A stretch of 6,936 nt of DNA from the NCBI GenBank assembly GCA_966095595.1, contig CBHTUB010000336.1, positions 1 to 6,936 of the forward strand, written 5' to 3'. Below, piece by piece: positions 1-6,294 of this stretch (position 1 is its first letter; every line of letters starts with the position of its first letter). The notes under the pieces are model-generated. The model was not told where the DNA came from. It made no database searches and was given only the letters and a program-made list of their open reading frames with translations. Made by a program: the position numbers and the translations under genes. This DNA comes from Chryseosolibacter sp966095595. Lineage in GTDB: Bacteria > Bacteroidota > Bacteroidia > Cytophagales > Cyclobacteriaceae.

Positions 1-1241
1 TCGATAAACATGGAAAGATCACACAACAGCTTTCCAAAAATCAGGTGATCCCCGTTCAGGTTGTTAAAGAGCCTATATCGACGAAAGGGCCCCGACTATC
101 CTGTGAGCTGTCCCTGGCAGGCAGGTACCTCGTGTTGGTTCCATTTTCCAATGCTGTCAGCGTGTCCAAAAAGATCACGAGCAGCGAAGAAAGAAAACGC
201 CTGCTCAGGCTCATCCAATCCATCAAGCCGGAGAACTTCGGCGTGATCATCCGTACCGTTGCCGAAAACAAGGAAGTTGCAGAGCTCGACAAAGACCTTC
301 GCAACCTTGTAAAGACATGGGAAGATGGAATGACCCGCCTTCCGTCAGCCAACCCGCGCGACAAGGTGATCGGCGAGCTTGACAAGACATCGTCGCTTCT
401 GCGCGATCTTCTGAACGAATCTTTCGACAACGTCCACGTCGACGACAAGAAGATGTACGAGGAGGTTCGGGCATATATCAAGAACATCGCTCCGGACAAG
501 GAAAAGATCGTCAAGCTTTACAACGGTAAGGCCAAGATCTTCGAACATTACGGCATCGAGAAACAGATCAAGTCGGCGTTCGGCCAGACGGTCAGCCTCC
601 GGGGAGGCGGCTATCTGATCATCGAGCATACCGAAGCGCTGCACGTGATCGACGTCAACAGCGGAAACAAATCCAATCGCGAAGAGAACCAGGAAACAAC
701 GGCACTCTCCGTGAATGTTGAAGCTGCGAAGGAAATTGCGCGTCAATTGCGACTGCGCGATATGGGCGGAATTATAGTCGTGGACTTCATCGACATGAAG
801 AACCAGGACAACAAGAAGCTGATCTACAAGGTAATGAAAGAGGAAATGATGGACGACAAAGCGAAGTCCACGGTTCTTCCGCTTTCGAAGTTCGGCTTGA
901 TGCAGATCACGCGGGAACGCGTTCGTCCGCAGATGAACATTGCCACCAAGGAAGTTTGCCCAACCTGCAATGGCACCGGCAAGATCTCCGCTTCCATCCT
1001 TGTTTCCGATCTGATCGAAAAGAACATCGAGCACCTCAGCGTAAAGCAAAACGAAAAAGATCTCGTTCTTGCCTTGCATCCTTACTTGCATGCATTCTTT
1101 ACCAAGGGACTGATCTCCGAAAGAATGCGCTGGTATTTCAAATACAAACGCTGGATCAGCCTTGTGAAGGACACCTCCATGGCGATCACGGAATTCAAGT
1201 TCCTCAACAGGGAAGGAGAAGAAATTCAGTTGACCAACTGA
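1..1241 (+). CDS. rng: Ribonuclease E/G family endoribonuclease, 5'-truncated by window edge
   Basis: This is a single-strand-specific endoribonuclease of the RNase E/G family, acting in the cytoplasm on mRNA decay and rRNA/tRNA maturation. The frame is open from base 3, so the GTG at 45 is an internal codon and the true start lies upstream; by comparison with E. coli RNase G (489 aa), about 100 N-terminal residues including most of the S1 domain are missing. Visible in order: the end of the S1 region (KGPRL...SLAGRYLVLVPF), the 5'-phosphate sensor (IIRTVAE; Arg at 252-254, Thr at 255-257), the first catalytic aspartate motif (IDVNSG; Asp at 651-653), then EIARQLRLRD and the second aspartate motif VVDFIDM (777-797), and the zinc-link CPTCNGTG (Cys at 957-959 and 966-968). 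About 90 residues follow the zinc-link, enough for the small dimerisation domain but with no degradosome scaffold, so RNase G type is favoured over long RNase E. All key residues are intact. The family assignment is near certain; G versus E is inferred from the short C-terminus. Confidence 0.96.
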   Translation, partial: DKHGKITQQLSKNQVIPVQVVKEPISTKGPRLSCELSLAGRYLVLVPFSNAVSVSKKITSSEERKRLLRLIQSIKPENFGVIIRTVAENKEVAELDKDLRNLVKTWEDGMTRLPSANPRDKVIGELDKTSSLLRDLLNESFDNVHVDDKKMYEEVRAYIKNIAPDKEKIVKLYNGKAKIFEHYGIEKQIKSAFGQTVSLRGGGYLIIEHTEALHVIDVNSGNKSNREENQETTALSVNVEAAKEIARQLRLRDMGGIIVVDFIDMKNQDNKKLIYKVMKEEMMDDKAKSTVLPLSKFGLMQITRERVRPQMNIATKEVCPTCNGTGKISASILVSDLIEKNIEHLSVKQNEKDLVLALHPYLHAFFTKGLISERMRWYFKYKRWISLVKDTSMAITEFKFLNREGEEIQLTN

Positions 1242-1262
1242 TCACAATAGTTAAACAGGTTT

Positions 1263-1300
1263 AAAAGCCGTCAGCACTAACTGATGGCTTTTTTATTTTT
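1263..1300 (+). terminator. Intrinsic terminator of the RNase E/G gene
   Basis: A stem starts 22 bases after the stop codon. AAGCCGTCAG (1265-1274) pairs with CTGATGGCTT (1281-1290) over ten positions with one G-T wobble, around a six-base loop CACTAA. Flanking A/T bases can extend the stem by two pairs. A T-rich run (1289-1300, interrupted by a single A) follows at once. This is a textbook Rho-independent terminator for the plus-strand gene. The A-run on the left arm (1263-1266) gives weak potential in the other direction too. Confidence 0.9.
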
Positions 1301-1310
1301 CGCCTTTATC

Positions 1311-1352
1311 CCACTGCGGTCCTTTGCGCCCCGGCGTCTTTGCGGTGAAAAA
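1311..1352. repeat. Degenerate GCGTCTTTGCGG-type intergenic repeat
   Basis: The stretch contains CTTTGCG twice (1322-1328 and 1338-1344, offset 16) and TGCGGT twice (1315-1320 and 1341-1346, offset 26), ending in GGTGAAAAA. This wording resembles a family of short non-coding repeats ('tttgcgtctttgcggtgaaa') that I recall from intergenic regions of many Bacteroidota and other bacteria, where its translation produces spurious small ORFs reading like FAPLRLCGEK. Here the corresponding translation reads SFAPRRLCGEK. It sits just behind the terminator of the RNase gene, a usual place for such elements. The internal repetition is seen directly; membership in a dispersed family is from memory. No target-site duplication was identified. 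Confidence 0.55.
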
Positions 1353-1633
1353 TTGACGCGTGGTTGCTACCTGGAATTGCCGGGCTACCAGATCATCATG
1401 ATCGAATACAGGAAGGGAATGATGATAACAATAAAAAGGCGCCACATTGTCTTGCTCATAATAACTTCGTTTACGGGTGCTATTTATACTCTCCGGATAG
1501 CGAAGTGTTAGCTTCTTGCTTTAGATGACGGATAATGACGGCGAGGTACGATTAGAGACGTCGGAATGTTGGTTACGGGGTTGTTTCCGCGTCGGGCGCT
1601 CCTGGTTCGGGAATAACGGACTGGGGAAATTAA
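1353..1633. other. Gene-free interval between convergent transcription units
   Basis: I see no convincing gene here. It contains a 13-base palindrome GATCATcATGATC (1391-1403) and a short direct repeat ATGACGG (1525-1531 and 1535-1541). A 30-37 codon reading frame ends at 1511 (starts at about 1398 or 1419) and would encode a basic, hydrophobic peptide with one possible membrane segment, but it has no supporting context. The region lies downstream of both neighbouring genes, so promoter function is not expected unless a small RNA is present. Confidence 0.5.
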
Positions 1634-1679
1634 GCGTTAGCCTAAAACGCCAGACCCCGGTTTGGATCCCGGAGTCTGG
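1634..1679 (-). terminator. Paired hairpins after the AsmA-like gene, probable terminator
   Basis: Reading on the minus strand, the first hairpin begins 11 bases after the stop codon. An 11-position stem (1669-1679 with 1650-1660; CCAGACTCCGG against CCGGGGTCTGG, one A-C mismatch) encloses an eight-base loop with GATC. It is followed by CGTTTT. A second small hairpin, GCGTT/AACGC (1650-1646 with 1638-1634), directly abuts it and is followed by TTAATTT. The first stem is strong and GC-rich, but neither hairpin has a long uninterrupted T-run, so termination may be only partial or the stem may chiefly protect the 3' end of the mRNA. Confidence 0.6.
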
Positions 1680-1689
1680 TCTTATGAGA

Positions 1690-4680
1690 TTAGTTCTTTT
1701 TCTTCTTGAGCAGGTTCTGGATCTTTTGTTTTGCCTGATCTTCAACCTGTTTTTTCACATCCTGTGTTGTAGGCGTCGACTTTGTCGTGTCAGTTTTGGT
1801 AGTGGAGGTCGATGTTGTTGTGTCCTTCTTTCCGAGGATTCCGCCGATGATCTTTTCAGCCTCTGTTCCCTTCACGGCCTTTTGAATAACCTTTGTACCC
1901 TCTTCCTTCGCTGCGTTTGTCACCGCCTCCTTAGCCTGCTCTTTCTGCTCATCCATGATCAGCTTTGATTGCGGATCGGTGAATTTACCCGTGAGGCCGA
2001 TGGTAACGGGCACGGGTGCGTTCGGGTCTGACTTGGTCGAAGAGTATTTTGAGACCAGACTGTTGAATTGCGAGCTGAGCTTGTTTGCAGGCACATTCAT
2101 CTTCAGCGTATAGTCGATGGTCTGATCGAGACTTGTTGAGCCACCTACCGATGTTTTATAGTTGCCGAAGTTCACATCGAAGGGCTTCACGGTGAGTTTA
2201 CCATCGTCGATCGTGGCCGACATGAGTGCATCTTTCAATGTCACCTCATCCGTATCGTCCAGCTTTGTAAGCGATGTCACGCTTGATACAAGCTTCGATC
2301 CCTTCAGCGATGCCTGGGCAACCTTGATAAGGCCTGCGCCATCAACCGTTCCCATGTTCGGCATCATGTCCTGGAGCAGCTCACCGCTGAGCTTGAAGTC
2401 GGTGCTGAACTTGCCATTGACAAGACCGGCAATCGGAGCATAGGTGGATACAACAGCAAACGAGGAGGCAGCCTGCTGGATGGACATATTCTCGATCTTC
2501 AATGCCATGTCATACTTTGGATGCGCGAGGTCTTTTGTGTTATATGTACCGTTTACAACGAACGCTCCGCCAAGCATATTGAACTTCAGGTTGCTGAGGT
2601 TGGCGATACCATCCTTTACAATCACGTCACCGGAGGCATTTTGTAACATGTGGTCCATCACACGAACGGTCTTCACATTCGAGTGAAGCACGAAATCGAT
2701 ATTTTCGGGCACCGGAATTACGCCCATTGACGCCGTGTCTTCGGGAGCCGGCGTAGTTTCCTCCGTGTCGGTCATAAACTCGTTGAGGTCGAGCAACGTA
2801 GCGTTGAAGTTTACATTACCCTTGATGGTTTGGTTTTCGCTGAAGACATAGGCGATATAGTTCGTCACCTGACCGTTCACGGCGAAATCACTCCGTCCGA
2901 TCCTTCCATCGAGATTTTTCAACTCGATCTTTCTCGGATCGAAGACCATCGCAGCCTGGCTGATGGACACTTCGGGAAGATCCTTCGTGATGTATTTGAA
3001 ATCCTGCAGCGACGCTGTTCCGCTGGTCGGCAGACGGTCGTACTTCTCCGCCTGCAGGTCTGAGTATTTTCCTTTGGTCTCAATGTCGGCTTTCACCTTG
3101 CCGGCAAGGGTCATGCCTTCGAGGGGAAAGATCTTCGTGATCTTTTCGAGATCGACGCCGCCTTTTGCCTTGAGGTCCCAGTTGTAGTCGTCAAGATTCT
3201 GGAGGATGAGGTTCGCGTTTAACTTCTCTCCGTCGAGCAGCATATTGAAGTCGTTAACGGTGATGTAGGTATCCGCCATCTTACCTGAAGCGTTTTTGAT
3301 CACCGACATAAAATGCATGTCTTCCAGCGGCATCGGAAAATCTTTCGACTTTACGTATCCGTCAGCAAGAGACATCGCTGCGTCGATGGCAGGGATGGTC
3401 TTCTTCAGGCTATCGTAAACACCTTTGGCCTTCAGGTTTACGTTATAGGCTCCCCTCATCTCGAGGCCTTCCATCGGGAACATTTTGGTCAGTTCGGCAA
3501 GGTTAAGCTTTGCCGCCAGTGTTGCATCTACATTGGTAGGATACATCTTTGTGATCAGTGCGGTAGCATCCACGGGGTTGGAGCCGAAATCAAGATGGAG
3601 TTTCTTGAGATTGACAATCGTGTTGTCGATCACGCCATCCTTATTGTCGACAAGGAGATCTACGTTGATATTTTTTACGGCAGTTGGCAGGTCAGGGTAC
3701 TGGAACATCGCATCCTTCACCAGGAGATTCAGGTTGAAGGCAGGCATCTGTTTTTCACTGTAGGTACCTTTTACAGCACCGTTGAAAGCAAGCTCTCCCT
3801 CGGCTTTAAGATCCTTGAAGCTTTCCGTGTAAACTCCGGGAACGAGCGACAACAGGCTCTTGAATGTGTTTTCGGGCGTACCGAAAGTAAGGTCCATTCC
3901 GATGTCATTTTCGTTCATCTTCACCCATCCGTCCATGTGCATCGCAAAGTCGTTTACTTTGGCAGTATTGTCCTTGAAAGTATATTTTGAATATTCCTCG
4001 CTGATCTGGACCGTTGCATCTACCTCGACACGTTTGTTCGTGAGGTATTCTACCTCTTCGAAAGATGTAGTCACGGTATCGGCTTTGGTGGAGGTTGTCA
4101 GGTCAAAAACATCCTGCGTAAAGTCACCGCTTCCGCTGTGGTTCAGCCCTTTGACCTCGAGCAAGTATTTCATCGACTGGTCGTTGTAGGTAACGTCACC
4201 ATCTACGATCTCCCAGTGGTCGATTCCAAACGAGAATTCCGAGGGCTCTTCGGACGTGACGGTGTCAGTGGATGGATACGTGATATCGTAGTTAGCGCGC
4301 CCGTCAGGCAATACCTTGATGTTGATGACGGGTCGTATCAAAGAAATTCCCTTCACTCTCAGCTCGTCGCCGAAGAGAATATCCTTCAGGTTTACTTCCA
4401 CAGTGAACTCATCGGTAGCAAACAGCATTTGCCCTTCGAACGGCGCGCGGTTCATTACACCCAGGTCATTGAGCGACGCAGTGATGTTCGGAAAGTTCCT
4501 GAACAGGGAGACGTCGAACTCGTCGAAAACGACATCGGCATTGACTGATTTTTTCAGCTCTTTATCGATGGCGGCCTTTATCTCGTCCTTGAAAACTACC
4601 GGGATGATCAATGCTGCGGCGAGAACCAAAACGATCAATCCGCCAACGATGATGAGGAACCACTTTAATCCTTTTTTCAT
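1690..4680 (-). CDS. AsmA-like envelope protein (996 aa), probable inner-membrane-anchored lipid-transfer type
   Basis: The protein resembles the AsmA family of Bacteroidota. Residues 1-6 are basic (MKKGLK), followed by one hydrophobic helix at about 7-30, which predicts an N-terminal inner-membrane anchor with the rest in the periplasm. The text after the anchor (KDEIKAAIDKELKKSVNADVVFDEFDVSLFRNFPNITASLNDLGV) is the typical AsmA N-terminal pattern, and residues about 650-915 match the AsmA C-terminal type (GLVNGKFSTDFKLSGEL, LKDALMSATIDDGKLTVKPFDVNFGNYKTSVGGS, TIGLTGKFTDPQ). A segment repeated three times lies at about 273-627. An acidic, Pro/Thr-rich linker (about 634-648) separates the two halves. 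The tail has a helix-prone stretch, a Thr/Ser-rich run (about 954-973) and a Lys-rich end. E. coli relatives (AsmA, TamB, YhdP, YdbH) support outer-membrane assembly or phospholipid transport to the outer membrane; that role here is inference. The ATG at 4678-4680 is favoured because the anchor follows immediately. Confidence 0.88.
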   Translation of the reverse strand: MKKGLKWFLIIVGGLIVLVLAAALIIPVVFKDEIKAAIDKELKKSVNADVVFDEFDVSLFRNFPNITASLNDLGVMNRAPFEGQMLFATDEFTVEVNLKDILFGDELRVKGISLIRPVINIKVLPDGRANYDITYPSTDTVTSEEPSEFSFGIDHWEIVDGDVTYNDQSMKYLLEVKGLNHSGSGDFTQDVFDLTTSTKADTVTTSFEEVEYLTNKRVEVDATVQISEEYSKYTFKDNTAKVNDFAMHMDGWVKMNENDIGMDLTFGTPENTFKSLLSLVPGVYTESFKDLKAEGELAFNGAVKGTYSEKQMPAFNLNLLVKDAMFQYPDLPTAVKNINVDLLVDNKDGVIDNTIVNLKKLHLDFGSNPVDATALITKMYPTNVDATLAAKLNLAELTKMFPMEGLEMRGAYNVNLKAKGVYDSLKKTIPAIDAAMSLADGYVKSKDFPMPLEDMHFMSVIKNASGKMADTYITVNDFNMLLDGEKLNANLILQNLDDYNWDLKAKGGVDLEKITKIFPLEGMTLAGKVKADIETKGKYSDLQAEKYDRLPTSGTASLQDFKYITKDLPEVSISQAAMVFDPRKIELKNLDGRIGRSDFAVNGQVTNYIAYVFSENQTIKGNVNFNATLLDLNEFMTDTEETTPAPEDTASMGVIPVPENIDFVLHSNVKTVRVMDHMLQNASGDVIVKDGIANLSNLKFNMLGGAFVVNGTYNTKDLAHPKYDMALKIENMSIQQAASSFAVVSTYAPIAGLVNGKFSTDFKLSGELLQDMMPNMGTVDGAGLIKVAQASLKGSKLVSSVTSLTKLDDTDEVTLKDALMSATIDDGKLTVKPFDVNFGNYKTSVGGSTSLDQTIDYTLKMNVPANKLSSQFNSLVSKYSSTKSDPNAPVPVTIGLTGKFTDPQSKLIMDEQKEQAKEAVTNAAKEEGTKVIQKAVKGTEAEKIIGGILGKKDTTTSTSTTKTDTTKSTPTTQDVKKQVEDQAKQKIQNLLKKKKN
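2800..3864 (-). repeat. Three tandem repeat units within the AsmA-like protein
   Basis: Comparing the translation with itself gives three units starting near residues 273, 394 and 511. Each opens with a short hydrophobic helix-like pattern ending at a Phe/Val-Pro: LLSLVPG, ELTKMFPMEGL and KITKIFPLEGM (Pro at 281, 402 and 519; offsets 121 and 117). Each continues with a strand, then a KGxY element (VKGTYSEKQMP, AKGVYDSLKKTIP, TKGKYSDLQ), then an aromatic/P-rich strand (MFQYPDLP, VKSKDFPMP, FKYITKDLP) and a final strand pair. Units two and three are most alike. Repetition is at protein level; the DNA has diverged. Confidence 0.75.
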
Positions 4681-4726
4681 TTTTGCTTACAATTATCCTG
4701 ATGAATATAAAATCGAATTTTGTGCT

Positions 4727-4742
4727 CCGGCTGGGGTGCCGG
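4727..4742. other. Short perfect inverted repeat in the AsmA leader
   Basis: CCGGC and GCCGG form a perfect five-base stem around the six-base loop TGGGGT (plus-strand reading). On the minus strand it would fold in the predicted leader of the AsmA-like mRNA, between the promoter and the start codon. No T-run follows it on either strand, so it does not look like an intrinsic terminator for the dehydrogenase gene. It could be a leader hairpin, a protein-binding site or chance. Confidence 0.4.
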
Positions 4743-4751
4743 TAAGCGCCT

Positions 4752-4782
4752 CAAATTTAGTAAACCTGAAACGCACATCTAA
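4752..4782 (-). promoter_or_regulatory. Candidate Bacteroidota-type promoter for the AsmA-like gene
   Basis: On the minus strand TAAATTTG (4759-4752) is a perfect match to the Bacteroidota primary-sigma -7 element TAnnTTTG. Twenty bases upstream lies TTA (4782-4780), one base off the -33 consensus TTG and within the usual spacing. Transcription would start a few bases downstream, giving a leader of roughly 65-70 bases before the ATG at 4680, A-rich just ahead of the start (GTAAGCAAAA). The box lies in the non-coding gap after the dehydrogenase stop codon, which supports independent transcription of the AsmA-like gene. The -33 element is imperfect. Confidence 0.6.
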
Positions 4783-4813
4783 TGTCGTTTCGTTTAATTC
4801 AGCATTACATTTC

Positions 4814-6244
4814 CTAAAAAAACTTCAAAAACCAGTCCATTATTCTTTTGGACATTGCAGTGTAGGGCGGGTAGAATACCTGAATCGACGTTAGACCGCT
4901 TTTTTGTTTGAGAACGGGTTTTTCGTTGCTGAACGCCAGGAACCCGTAGTGGCCGTGCGACTTGCCGATGCCGCTGTTATTCACGCCTCCGAAAGGCAGG
5001 TTGTGGTGAAGGAAATGAATAGCGCTATCGTTGACGGCTACTGCCCCTGAAGATGTTTCCTGAATGATTTTTCTGGTTTCAGAATTTTTCGACGAATAGA
5101 TGTATAACGCCAATGGTTTTGGCTTGTCGTTGATGGTAGCGATCGCCTCATCGATCGAGTTAAACTCTATGAGGGGCAGGATGGGGCCGAATATCTCCTC
5201 GTCCAATATTCTTGCCGAAGTTGCAACGTTTGAAAGAATGATCGGGTGGAAGAACCTTGTGCCGGCATCCAGGGTTCCGCCAAATTCGATCTTCGCTCCG
5301 CCTTCAACGGCATCTTTCAGGAGATCGTCGAGGCGCCTGAAGTGTTTGTCGTTAACGATACGACAGTAACTGGATGATGTGTCGAATCTTCCGCTTTCAG
5401 AGAACATTGCCTTGACTTCTGCAATGACCGCATGAACAAACTTTTCCTTAATGGTTTTCTGTACGAGAACATAATCCGGGGCGATGCAGGTCTGTCCGTT
5501 GTTGATGAATTTTGCTACTGCTATTCTCTTCGCAGCATCCCGGATGTTCGCCGAAGCTGTAACGATCGTCGGCGATTTGCCTCCCAGCTCCAAGGTAACG
5601 GAGGTAAGGTTTTGGGCTGCGGCCTTCATCACGACTTTTCCAATGGCAGGACTTCCGGTGAAGAAGATGTGATCGAATGGCAATGCAAGCAGGGATTGCG
5701 ACACTGTTGCGTCACCCTCTACCACGGCAACACTACCATCCTTAAAAACCTCCATCGCCATTTGCCGGATAACGGACGAAACATTCGGGGTAAGCTCGGA
5801 AGGTTTGATGATCACGGCATTTCCCGCAGCGAGAGCGGATACAAGAGGTCCGACTGCCAGACTGAACGGATAATTCCAGGGTGAAATGATAAGACATGCA
5901 CCGCGGGGTTCGAATTCAATCCGGGATCTCGTTCCAAACATTGTGATCGGTGCGTCGATCTTCCGCGGGCGGGTCCATTGGTCCAGATTGGCACAGGTAT
6001 GTTTGATCTCGTTCAGGACGTGAAACAACTCGGTGCCATCTACTTCTACGGCAGGTTTTGAAAAGTCAGCGAACATGGCTTCATGGATCCTGGTCCTGTT
6101 CAGGTGTATCCACTTTCTCAATTCCTGCAGACGTTCGATCCTTCTGCTAACCGGTTCCCTGCGGAGTCCCGCAGCAATTTTTTTAACGTTGGCAAAGACG
6201 GTTTTAACGTCGTTGGAGGAGGTGGTGACGGTGAGTGTATCCAT
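4814..6244 (-). CDS. Class 3-type NAD(P)+-dependent aldehyde dehydrogenase (476 aa)
   Basis: This enzyme should oxidise an aldehyde to the acid with NAD+ or NADP+. All catalytic elements are present: Asn124 in SPWNYPFSL, Glu219 in LELGGKSP, the nucleophile Cys253 in NNGQTCIAPDYVL, the cofactor-loop FTGSPAIG, and the late motifs EEIFGPILPL and NLPFGGVNNSGIG. Spacing between Asn, Glu and Cys (95 and 34 residues) equals that of mammalian ALDH3A1 (114, 209, 243), and the full length and the YPPYT motif near the C-terminus also fit class 3, the group including fatty aldehyde dehydrogenases. The last residues (MDWFLKFF) form a short aromatic, possibly membrane-associating end rather than a full membrane helix. 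The true substrate cannot be read from sequence; long- or medium-chain aliphatic aldehydes are a reasonable inference. The ATG at 6242-6244 gives the expected family N-terminus. The gene lies 50 bases behind the OmpA-like gene on the same strand. Confidence 0.95.
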   Translation of the reverse strand: MDTLTVTTSSNDVKTVFANVKKIAAGLRREPVSRRIERLQELRKWIHLNRTRIHEAMFADFSKPAVEVDGTELFHVLNEIKHTCANLDQWTRPRKIDAPITMFGTRSRIEFEPRGACLIISPWNYPFSLAVGPLVSALAAGNAVIIKPSELTPNVSSVIRQMAMEVFKDGSVAVVEGDATVSQSLLALPFDHIFFTGSPAIGKVVMKAAAQNLTSVTLELGGKSPTIVTASANIRDAAKRIAVAKFINNGQTCIAPDYVLVQKTIKEKFVHAVIAEVKAMFSESGRFDTSSSYCRIVNDKHFRRLDDLLKDAVEGGAKIEFGGTLDAGTRFFHPIILSNVATSARILDEEIFGPILPLIEFNSIDEAIATINDKPKPLALYIYSSKNSETRKIIQETSSGAVAVNDSAIHFLHHNLPFGGVNNSGIGKSHGHYGFLAFSNEKPVLKQKSGLTSIQVFYPPYTAMSKRIMDWFLKFF

Positions 6245-6294
6245 AATTAAAGATAACGATTTTAACTATGGGGTTCTTGAAGTGAATGGGTGTC

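Noticed and set aside
45..47. GTG as start codon of the RNase gene
   Set aside because: The frame continues upstream to base 3 and the residues just after the GTG are mid-domain family sequence, so the gene is cut by the window edge.
345..1091. 248-codon open frame antisense to the RNase E/G gene
   Set aside because: Its codons are in exact register with the sense codons, so it stays open simply because the real gene avoids TTA, CTA and TCA. Its translation has no recognisable domain.
1284..1511. Plus-strand frame of 75 codons, including a 30-37 codon sub-frame with a hydrophobic segment
   Set aside because: The first part translates the terminator T-run and the intergenic repeat, a known source of false ORFs. 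The rest is too short, has no family likeness and no supporting context.
1650..1680. tRNA T-arm-like wording (GGTTTGGATCC)
   Set aside because: The bases form a plain self-complementary hairpin and no acceptor, D-arm or anticodon arm can be placed around it.
3313..3990. 225-codon open frame antisense to the AsmA-like gene
   Set aside because: Again in register with the sense codons and explained by the same codon avoidance; the translation is rich in His, Val and Phe with no domain-like pattern.
5432..5884. 150-codon open frame antisense to the aldehyde dehydrogenase
   Set aside because: In register with a gene whose catalytic motifs are all intact; it is a shadow.
6245..6294. TATCTTTA on the minus strand as a -7 box for the aldehyde dehydrogenase
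   Set aside because: It differs from TAnnTTTG at the last base, has no convincing -33 TTG and lies only about 5 bases from the ATG, which would need a nearly leaderless transcript.
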